Made by a program: the position numbers and the translations under genes. A stretch of DNA of 5,140 nucleotides from Methanocalculaceae archaeon. GTDB taxonomy: Archaea > Halobacteriota > Methanomicrobia > Methanomicrobiales > Methanocorpusculaceae. Location of the stretch: the NCBI GenBank assembly GCA_031255895.1, contig JAIRRQ010000088.1:1-5140 (forward strand), written 5' to 3'. How positions within the stretch are numbered: the first letter of the stretch is position 1; each line of letters opens with the position of its first letter. Below the pieces are notes generated by a model. The model saw nothing but the letters and a program-made list of their open reading frames with translations. It had not been told where the DNA came from and ran no database searches. Positions 1 through 5,140 of this stretch are shown here, piece after piece.

Positions 1-58
1 TCACAGAACATCACGGTGTTGTCAGAAAGCGAAATTAGATGCAACGACAAAGAACAAA

Positions 59-838
59 TCATCTCAACATGTCAGACGAGGCGTACGAGAAAACAAACTT
101 TCCATGAGAATTTTCTACAATCTCTGCACAAACACCATACACCACCCGGATCGTTTCTTCAGTTAACACCTCGTCTGGCGTTCCGCAGGCGTAGATCTTA
201 CCGTCTTTGAGCACTACCACTTTGTCCGCGTACCGCATAGCCAGATTGAGATCATGTAAAGCGATAAGCATACAAGATTTTTCATCATGGACAATCTGTT
301 GCATTGCTGACACGATCTTCAGCTGGTAACGGAGATCAAGAGAACTCGTCGGTTCATCAAAAAGATAGATCATTGGTTGTTGAGCGAGTGTTCGTGCAAT
401 GAATACTCGTTGTAGCTGACCGCCGGACAACTCGTTCACGAACCTTCCGGCAAAATCAGAGACATACATCGTTGCAAGACTTTTATCCACCACAGCAAGA
501 TCATCGTCAGTGACCACCCAACTCATATAGGGTCGCCGTCCAATCAGAACCGTGTCAAGTACAGTGGTAAACGGTGTGAAGTGGAAGTACTGCGGCACGT
601 AACCGATCAACTTCGCTCGGTCGATTGGATCGATCGCGACCGCATCAACTCCATCGATCAAAATTTTTCCGGATGCGGGTGGGAAAATATTGGCAATGGT
701 CTTGATCAATGTTGACTTACCCGAACCATTCGGTCCAAGCAGTGCGACAACCTCACCTGAGTCTGCAGTGAAGCTGATGTCGTGCAAAATCGGCAAATTT
801 CCATACTTCTGCGAGACGGAGACTACGTCAATATTCAT
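59..838 (-). CDS. ABC transporter ATP-binding protein, FecE/BtuD/FhuC type (iron-chelate or corrinoid import)
   Basis: This 259-residue protein is the cytoplasmic ATPase of a type II ABC importer; two copies would power the permease encoded just upstream. All the nucleotide-binding motifs are visible and intact: Walker A GPNGSGKST at residues 35-43, the Q-loop glutamine in VPQ at 81-83, the signature LSGGQ at 137-141, Walker B MIYLFDEP at 156-163 with catalytic Glu162, and the switch histidine in ALHDLN at residue 195. Length is normal for the family. The start is the ATG whose first bases overlap the permease stop (ATGA), with a GGAGGA ribosome site 8 nt upstream, so the two genes are translationally coupled. 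The substrate cannot be told from the ATPase; this family serves ferric siderophores, haem, cobalamin and related chelates. The ABC assignment is near certain, the substrate class is inference. Confidence 0.96.
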   Translation of the reverse strand: MNIDVVSVSQKYGNLPILHDISFTADSGEVVALLGPNGSGKSTLIKTIANIFPPASGKILIDGVDAVAIDPIDRAKLIGYVPQYFHFTPFTTVLDTVLIGRRPYMSWVVTDDDLAVVDKSLATMYVSDFAGRFVNELSGGQLQRVFIARTLAQQPMIYLFDEPTSSLDLRYQLKIVSAMQQIVHDEKSCMLIALHDLNLAMRYADKVVVLKDGKIYACGTPDEVLTEETIRVVYGVCAEIVENSHGKFVFSYASSDMLR

Positions 839-1947
839 CCAAGATATCCTCCGTGTCCTCGCATGATAAGATAGAGGAAGAAGAAGCCACCGAGGATGTA
901 CATGATGACACCAACCGGAATCTCAATTGGTGAAAAGAGACTACGTGCCGCTGTATCGGAAATTAGGAGAATCAATGCACCCATCACTGCCGAACAGGGA
1001 AGAAGGTACCGATAGTCATTTCCTACAATCATCCTACAAAGGTGTGGAGCCATGAGACCGATGAAACCGATCACTCCGGTAAATGCAAGACAGGCAGATG
1101 TGGAGAAGCTGACGATCAGAAGACCATTTATCCGAAACTGTGATACATTGACACCAAGATTTTTTGCCACATCGTCACCTCCGGAAAGAGTGTTGAGATC
1201 CCATGCTCGCCGTTCGATCAAAAAGAAACAGATGAGAACTATCGGCAGAAGGATGGTGATCACCTGCCAATTTGCTCCCCACATGCCCCCCATAAGCCAG
1301 GTGATGATGTCGCGAAGCGCTTCATCATCAGATATATACTGCAGAGCCAATAAACATGCCTGAAACAGGTAACTGACGACGACACCTGCAAGAATCATGA
1401 TGGCCTGTGATGTCTGCTTCGTGCGAGAGATGAGATACACCAAAACAACACTCATCCAGCCAAAAAAGAACGCGGAAAGTATCAAAAGTGAGGTGCCAAG
1501 AGAGAGATTGATGCCCACTACGGCTGCAATCCCAGTGAATGCGGTGTTGAAAAAAATCGGGCCGAGGACTATCATAAACGCGGAACCAAAGGATGCCGCA
1601 GATGACAGGCCGAGAGTGAATGGGCTGACAAGTGGGTTGCGCAAGAGCCCTTGCATGACGGCACCGGCAACGGCAAGGCTCACACCTGTTAGAACAGCCA
1701 GTAAAACACGAGGGAGCCTATAACCTATGATAATAAACCCAGTGTTAGAAGTTGCAGGTGTATCGACGGATCCAGGAAAAATTGCATGACCAAAAGCTAA
1801 CAGAACGTCCATCGGAGGGATAGCAACAGTACCAATGCCACAGGCAATTATTGCGGCGACAAAAAGCATGAGGAACAAAACACCGAAAATTAGGAGATTT
1901 CGTTTCTGAACGGTGCGGTAAAATTCCGCAGTTTTAAACACAATCAT
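835..1947 (-). CDS. ABC transporter permease, FecCD/BtuC family
   Basis: This is the membrane subunit of the importer, about 370 residues with roughly ten hydrophobic segments, the usual size and topology for the FecCD family. Family hallmarks, numbered from the ATG at 1947, are RLPR at 77-80, the GAVMQGLLRNPLVSP segment at about 95-109, a cytoplasmic GGDDVAKNLGVN coupling-helix region near 256-267 that docks on the ATPase, GFIGLMAPHLCRMIVG at about 294-309, and a C-terminal EIPVG followed by a last membrane helix. The ATG at 1947 is preferred; an in-frame TTG at 1962 would add five residues, and neither has a strong Shine-Dalgarno sequence. It overlaps the ATPase gene by 4 nt. The first gene of the operon, where a substrate-binding protein is normally found, is a ruin here, so the binding protein must be encoded elsewhere or be missing. 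Confidence 0.95.
   Translation of the reverse strand: MIVFKTAEFYRTVQKRNLLIFGVLFLMLFVAAIIACGIGTVAIPPMDVLLAFGHAIFPGSVDTPATSNTGFIIIGYRLPRVLLAVLTGVSLAVAGAVMQGLLRNPLVSPFTLGLSSAASFGSAFMIVLGPIFFNTAFTGIAAVVGINLSLGTSLLILSAFFFGWMSVVLVYLISRTKQTSQAIMILAGVVVSYLFQACLLALQYISDDEALRDIITWLMGGMWGANWQVITILLPIVLICFFLIERRAWDLNTLSGGDDVAKNLGVNVSQFRINGLLIVSFSTSACLAFTGVIGFIGLMAPHLCRMIVGNDYRYLLPCSAVMGALILLISDTAARSLFSPIEIPVGVIMYILGGFFFLYLIMRGHGGYLG
847..852 (-). promoter_or_regulatory. Ribosome binding site of the ABC ATPase gene
   Basis: GGAGGA lies 8 nt before the ATG at 838, inside the 3' end of the permease gene. It fixes the ATPase start and shows that the downstream gene has its own initiation signal despite the overlapping stop and start codons. 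Confidence 0.75.
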
Positions 1948-1962
1948 GTAATACTCTCGCAA

Positions 1963-3177
1963 TCAATATCCACTTAGCTTCATGTACTTTACACCAAATT
2001 TTTTAGTAAATTTTCCGATAAATCCATGAGAGAACAATCTTCCATCAGAATCAAGCAAAGCTGATGGAATCTTCGATTCATACATTTTTTCCGATTTTTT
2101 CCTATTTCCTTCATTGGTTTCTCCCCTGAGATATTAACACTCACTTTTCCATCCGAGATACTGATCATAAACAGTTTTGTTTTTTGATTTTTGGAACATA
2201 CCTGTATCATGGCGAAAAAATCGAACAAAAATCCGTTTCCAAGCAATATTTTTCCATCAATCGGAACTATTTCCAATTTTTCAGAGATCGTATCCACGCT
2301 TGTTGTCGACGGGAGCAGGATGTCGACGTTATTTCCCCGAAATGTTATCAGGTGGGCCTTACCAAGTATCTGAGAGATAGCGATCGACAGAAACGGCACC
2401 ACCCCTCTTGTCGCAGACATTCACACTCACATCCTCATATTTTAGCTGATAACCATGACAAAAAAATTGTGTCGTCACATTTTCGTTCACGAATTTTTCA
2501 GGATATCGACAATTTTGATCATCAGTGCTGCATCTTCGTCACGTAACATGTGACGCGCAAAACTGCGGCACATAAGACCACATCCAGCACAATACTGTCT
2601 AGTTTTTTCAATCGAAATATTGTTACCGATACATCATCCCGAGTCAGTCTCTATCACATCGCGACAAGGAGGAAGCCATCAAGAATAACGTCGTTACTCA
2701 TCAGTTGCAGAGGCAGTTCCGAGGATCTGATGCCAAAAAAGAAGATACAACGAATTATGTTGCCGCAAAACTATCCGACTATTCCATGATATCATACGAA
2801 TCTCCAAAACGTTCCGTCCAATTTTCAGTTCCCCTAGATTTTTCGATGAACTCCTTGAGACTATATTCATCAGGGATGCTATTGAAAAACGGTGTTTTTT
2901 CATCTGATACGAAAATACAAGTATCATCCATCTCAAATATCCAACTCATACTAATTTCAACTCGCCGTGGCAGGCGACAAATGCTTTTGCAATCTGTTTC
3001 GAGATAATGTCACCTCAATGTCTGTCAACACCAATATCAACGCAAATTTGCACGAGAAGCAGGTTAGCAAAAACGTTCATTTGTATTTGCAATAGGATAT
3101 GTTAACACAATCAGAACAACAGAAAATGCCAATCAAAGAGCAATGATCTGGATGAACTCGTCCCGACTCAAAACCAT
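1963..3177 (-). pseudogene. Decayed first gene of the ABC operon, family not recognised
   Basis: No frame is open across this 1.2-kb stretch, but the minus strand can be read as one protein of about 405 residues by switching frames. It starts at ATG 3177 with MVLSRDEFIQ and a hydrophobic helix ending LAFSVVLIVLTYP. It ends in LFSHGFIGKF...YMKLSGY with TGA at 1965-1963, 15 nt before the permease ATG. Frame changes fall at about 3069-3073, 2955, 2735-2740, 2603-2608, 2494-2498, 2417 and 2095-2100. In-frame stops lie at 3135, 3017, 2781, 2757, 2656 and 2653. Convincing blocks include MDDTCIFVSDEKTPFF, a cysteine cluster YCAGCGLMC near 2568-2597 and ILGKAHLITFRGNNVDILLP. The longest open piece is 1989-2420. 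The reading lacks the usual binding-protein pattern. That the region is a relic is likely; the exact reconstruction is inference made by eye. Confidence 0.6.
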
Positions 3178-3197
3178 GTGATATCGTTGATCAAGAA

Positions 3198-3233
3198 GTT
3201 ACAAAAATTACTAAATCTTTTTGTGACGTCACA
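3198..3233 (-). promoter_or_regulatory. Candidate promoter with operator-like palindrome
   Basis: TGTGACGTCACA at 3222-3233 is a perfect 12-bp palindrome. Beside it, read on the minus strand, CAAAAAGATTTAGTAATTT resembles an archaeal BRE plus TATA element about 30-40 nt upstream of the ATG at 3177, so it may drive the relic and the permease-ATPase pair. The same A+T block lies about 27 nt upstream of a plus-strand ATG at 3242, so it could also act in that direction. A second inverted repeat, GTTACAAAAA (3198-3207) with TTTTTGTGAC (3218-3227), overlaps the palindrome. The palindrome is directly seen; its role as a repressor site is inference. Confidence 0.4.
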
Positions 3234-3241
3234 GTGTGGAT

Positions 3242-3361
3242 ATGAATCCTGCGTCGATGGTGAAAGCTGATAAATCGCGGAACCCCCAGACGATTGATGT
3301 GATAATGGTGTGGGAATGTTCGTTTGTCGAGTTACAGAAATTTTCTAAGAAAAAATATTAA
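3242..3361 (+). CDS. Possible 39-residue small protein, leaderless
   Basis: A short open frame runs from ATG 3242 to TAA 3359-3361, starting MNPASMVKADKSRNPQT and ending in a lysine-rich tail FSKKKY. There is no Shine-Dalgarno sequence, but a TATA-like A+T block sits about 27 nt upstream, which would place transcription start at or near the ATG, a common arrangement in archaea. The 12-bp palindrome would then lie between the TATA element and the start codon, a typical repressor position. The frame runs into the 3' end of the convergent RaSEA gene. I recognise no family, and a frame of this length can occur by chance, so this is a weak call. Confidence 0.2.
   Translation: MNPASMVKADKSRNPQTIDVIMVWECSFVELQKFSKKKY
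3340..3357 (-). terminator. T-run terminator of the RaSEA gene
   Basis: Directly after the TAA stop the minus strand reads TATTTTTTCTTAGAAAATTT, with six consecutive T at 3355-3350 and further T-rich sequence. Archaeal RNA polymerase terminates at such runs without needing a hairpin. It separates RaSEA transcription from the ABC operon that follows on the same strand. Confidence 0.5.
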
Positions 3362-4335
3362 TCTGTTAAAGGCATGTTCCATGGCGTCTCGTTGTCGAGA
3401 ACATATTCCCATTCCTTTTTGCAAGAACAACCAACGTCCCAAACCGCCTGAAGAATGCTCTTGTCAGCATTGAGCGAATATTCATTGATTGCGGCGACAA
3501 TATCCTTGTCGCATATGCCACAATTATGGGGGCCTCTGCGGAATCCACCGCCGATAGGATCACAGGTGACCGCCGTGTCTGCGTTCAGCAGTACTTTCAT
3601 AGCCGACCAAAGATATGGGGGGCGGAACTCGCCACGATGCCAGTACTGTTCTAGTTCAGTTCGCCCCTGCACAGTGCAGAGATTCATCGAAACTATATCC
3701 GCATACGGTGCAACCTCGGCGATTGAGTTTTGCATGTCCGCCATTGCTTCCTGCTCGGTTAAAAACAGCGGTTTCATCATCAGATATGCTTTCACACCAA
3801 CACCAGCATCATAACAGATGTCTGCAGCATGGACAAAGTCCTCGAAAGAAAAACCTTTGTTAATGGATTTATCACGGACAGCATCATTTGTCGTTTCCAG
3901 ACCAATAGCTACGGTTAGCGGGTGGAGTTGACCTTGATCTAGCGTGGACAAAAATCTTGAAAGGGCGTCTTCGGTCACATATTCAACACGTGACTCGATA
4001 ATTACGGATTTACCGGCGAACAAACGTTTGAAGGAGTCCAATACCTCGTGAGGGACCTCAACTGGATCAAGTACACTGCCAGAGGTAAATATCTTGCCAA
4101 GCTCGTACTCGTCAGAAGCATAGTTCTCAGAAATCCAGGCAATCTGGGCGTTCATATGCTCAATCAGTTCCTTACGCGAGCCACAAGTGTTACGGTCGTT
4201 TTTGTAGCCGCACATTCTGCAGCGGTTCCAACTGCAACCTCCAGAGAGAAAAATGCAGGTAAGCGACGACATAACTTCACAAAAATATCTGTCCTGCCCT
4301 TTCCAGGATGCAAGTGGTTTTATTGACGCTGACAT
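3358..4335 (-). CDS. raSEA: Archaeosine biosynthesis radical SAM protein RaSEA
   Basis: This 325-residue enzyme works with ArcS in the last step of archaeosine (G+) synthesis at position 15 of archaeal tRNAs. ArcS attaches lysine to the preQ0 base, and RaSEA cleaves the lysine by radical chemistry to leave the formamidine group. Visible features are a cysteine cluster GGCSWNRCRMCGY with Cys34, Cys39 and Cys42 that would bind the 4Fe-4S cluster (spacing C-x4-C-x2-C), FTSGSVLDP at 83-91, ESRVEYV at 114-120, and AIGLET at 143-148, as expected along a radical SAM barrel. Four C-terminal cysteines, NCGIC at 271-275 and GCSC at 302-305, may bind a further metal. The length is near 320 residues, typical of the family, and the start at ATG 4335 leaves a normal N-terminus. 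It is monocistronic, with its own upstream TATA element and a T-run after the stop. The family assignment is from recognition of the sequence and is firm. Confidence 0.92.
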   Translation of the reverse strand: MSASIKPLASWKGQDRYFCEVMSSLTCIFLSGGCSWNRCRMCGYKNDRNTCGSRKELIEHMNAQIAWISENYASDEYELGKIFTSGSVLDPVEVPHEVLDSFKRLFAGKSVIIESRVEYVTEDALSRFLSTLDQGQLHPLTVAIGLETTNDAVRDKSINKGFSFEDFVHAADICYDAGVGVKAYLMMKPLFLTEQEAMADMQNSIAEVAPYADIVSMNLCTVQGRTELEQYWHRGEFRPPYLWSAMKVLLNADTAVTCDPIGGGFRRGPHNCGICDKDIVAAINEYSLNADKSILQAVWDVGCSCKKEWEYVLDNETPWNMPLTD

Positions 4336-4397
4336 GATTCTTATCCCATGGGAGTGCTGACATTATCTTCGTTTCCCAGAATTACGTGTCTTATCTG

Positions 4398-4407
4398 AAA
4401 TATACCC
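4398..4407 (-). promoter_or_regulatory. Candidate TATA box for the RaSEA gene
   Basis: On the minus strand, GGGTATATTTC lies about 65 nt before the RaSEA ATG, which would give a leader of roughly 40 nt. The same bases read AAATATAC on the plus strand, so the element could also serve the divergent relic starting just downstream. Between here and the ATG I see only a weak GGGATAA ribosome site. Confidence 0.35.
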
Positions 4408-4888
4408 ATTCACAAAGGAGGGAAAATATCTGAAAGAGACGCGAAGTTACAAGTCACATCCCCCTTAGCCTTAGAAGAGAGAACACTCCGTTCTCAAGAT
4501 ATCACTGCAGCAGAAGTTCTAGTTTGTGATTTTCTTTCTAATAAAACCTCCGTTTCACTCACTACAGATGAAAACGGGAATCCCCCATTTCGTTGCCTAT
4601 CCGCTATCCTCGCTGACTTTCACAGGAATAGTACCAACGTACTCGCTTGATTTCATCACACCAAACAATCAAAACACCACGATAAAAATGAAAAGAGGAG
4701 ATCAAATTGTTGTCGATTGTGTAACAGATAATATTCCAACCAACACCATCACAACAAGTGATGCAGTCGTTCATCCGAAGATCTTTTCAATCGAAGAAAA
4801 CACGAACGGATCTATCAGTTTCACTGCAAAGAACGTGATTTCCTTTGTCAAAAATTTCGAACTGATCGGCAATTTGGAATTGGTGTGA
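4399..4888 (+). pseudogene. Frameshifted fragment of a surface-type beta-domain protein
   Basis: An open frame at 4399-4647 gives ISERDAKLQVTSP and later SVSLTTDENGNPP, then ends at TGA 4648-4650. Dropping one C from the C5 run at 4582-4586 joins it to the frame that ends at TGA 4886-4888, giving TTDENGNPHFVAYPLSSLTF and then TTIKMKRGDQIVVDC and NTNGSISFTAKN. The joined product of about 160 residues is rich in beta-type, Thr/Asn-rich sequence and potential N-glycosylation sites (NKT, NGS). This resembles Ig-like domains of archaeal cell-surface proteins. There is no ATG in the first frame and no signal peptide. An AGGAGG at 4416-4421 precedes ATA 4426, which could be a lost ATG, although the spacing is short. 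The piece may be the 3' remnant of a larger gene. No specific family is recognised. The second frame alone could start at GTG 4526 or ATG 4568. Confidence 0.45.
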
Positions 4889-4985
4889 GATCCAGTGCAA
4901 CCAAATGTCTGATTGGTACGGTTGTGTCGATCATAGGCATTCTTGAAGCTATCACAATTACCCTTTCCGAGAGATAAAGACAACA

Positions 4986-5001
4986 CAAACCTTTTTTTGA
5001 G
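4986..5001 (+). promoter_or_regulatory. Candidate BRE/TATA promoter of tRNA-Ser
   Basis: CAAACCTTTTTTTGAG matches the layout of a BRE (AAACC) followed by an A+T-rich TATA-like element. Transcription would start about 25 nt downstream near 5018-5022, giving a leader of about ten bases before the tRNA. The T7 run could also end transcripts coming from the upstream relic. An alternative weak element, TATTATG at 5011-5017, lies too close to the tRNA. Confidence 0.4.
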
Positions 5002-5030
5002 CAGCATACCTATTATGTGTAGACTTTAAT

Positions 5031-5114
5031 GCCGAGATAGTCTAGTCCGGAAAGGCGGTGGCCTTGAAAGCCACTGGTGGTAACACCTCGGGAGTTCAAA
5101 TCTCCCTCTCGGCG
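5031..5114 (+). tRNA. tRNA-Ser (anticodon UGA)
   Basis: The gene folds as a type II tRNA of 84 nt. The acceptor GCCGAGA pairs with TCTCGGC and is followed by discriminator G at 5114. The anticodon stem GTGGC/GCCAC (5058-5062 and 5070-5074) encloses loop CTTGAAA with anticodon TGA at 5065-5067. The long variable arm GGTG-GTAA-CACC (5076-5087) is the serine identity feature. The T arm is GGGAG/CTCCC with loop TTCAAAT. CCA is not encoded: CAT follows the discriminator, so a CCA-adding enzyme is needed. Position 15 is G (5045), the nucleotide exchanged for preQ0 and converted to archaeosine in archaea. No intron is present. It reads UCA and related serine codons. Confidence 0.97.
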
Positions 5115-5140
5115 CATATCTCTTTTCGTTGTCTTTATCA

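Larger units (their letters stand above)
4973..5139. repeat. 12-bp perfect inverted repeat flanking the tRNA gene
   Basis: GATAAAGACAAC at 4973-4984 has an exact reverse complement, GTTGTCTTTATC, at 5128-5139. The arms enclose the tRNA-Ser gene and its promoter, 143 bp apart. The match stops at both arm edges as far as the window shows; the right arm is next to the window end. It could be the mark of an element, paired promoter or terminator-like sequence, or chance. The repeat itself is directly seen, its meaning is not known. Confidence 0.5.

Noticed and set aside
1..58. Terminator or further gene after the ATPase
   Set aside because: The minus strand is mildly T-rich here but has no clear T run or stem, and the window ends before anything else can be judged.
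1052..1723. Plus-strand ORFs across the permease gene
   Set aside because: They are antisense shadows of a clear FecCD coding sequence, with arginine- and proline-rich composition and no family features.
1989..2420. 143-codon minus-strand ORF as an intact gene
   Set aside because: It has no clear ribosome site, and credible coding blocks continue in other frames on both sides of it, so it is treated as the longest open piece of the relic.
2184..2546. 120-codon plus-strand ORF opposite the relic
   Set aside because: Its product is rich in His, Ser and Arg with no domain pattern, and it lies antisense to the better-supported minus-strand reading.
2694..2936. 80-codon minus-strand ORF in the relic
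   Set aside because: The neighbouring frame reading MDDTCIFVSDEKTPFF and IPDEYSLKEFIEKSRG looks much more protein-like over the same bases.
3042..3051. GCAAATTTGC palindrome as an operator
   Set aside because: It lies inside the relic reading frame, is only 10 bp and A+T-rich, and has no promoter element beside it.
3358..5114. Functional linkage of RaSEA and tRNA-Ser by proximity
   Set aside because: Nearly all archaeal tRNAs carry G15, the two genes are on opposite strands with a relic between them, and nothing indicates co-transcription.

Overview
The window reads as a piece of archaeal chromosome, most likely from a methanogenic euryarchaeon of the Methanomicrobia. The evidence is a clear archaeosine-synthesis radical SAM enzyme (an archaea-specific tRNA modification), a tRNA-Ser without an encoded CCA end, TATA-like promoter elements, and T-run terminators. 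The methanogen assignment is an impression from protein style and moderate GC, not proven by a marker gene.

Layout. Positions 59-1947 (minus strand) hold a tightly coupled ABC importer pair: a FecCD/BtuC-type permease followed, with a 4-nt overlap, by its FecE/BtuD-type ATPase. Upstream of the permease, positions 1963-3177 contain no intact gene. The minus strand can be read there as one decayed gene of about 405 codons. It has an ATG, an N-terminal hydrophobic helix and a stop codon 15 nt before the permease ATG, but needs about seven frameshifts and six in-frame stops. It would have been the first gene of the ABC operon. I cannot name the family, and it does not look like a normal periplasmic binding protein. 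Positions 3178-3357 are a short regulatory interval with a perfect 12-bp palindrome next to TATA-like sequence, and a possible 39-codon leaderless ORF on the plus strand.

Positions 3358-4335 (minus) encode a complete RaSEA, the radical SAM partner of ArcS in archaeosine formation. Divergent from it on the plus strand, 4399-4888 looks like a fragment of a surface-type beta-domain protein broken by one extra C in a C run. Positions 4889-5030 are a spacer with the tRNA promoter. Positions 5031-5114 encode tRNA-Ser(UGA), and a perfect 12-bp inverted repeat flanks it.

How it works together: the intact units are a metal-chelate or corrinoid uptake core, a tRNA-modification enzyme, and a tRNA that carries G at position 15, the nucleotide that the archaeosine pathway modifies. 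The two broken genes sit beside intact, selected genes. That argues for real gene decay rather than poor sequence quality.
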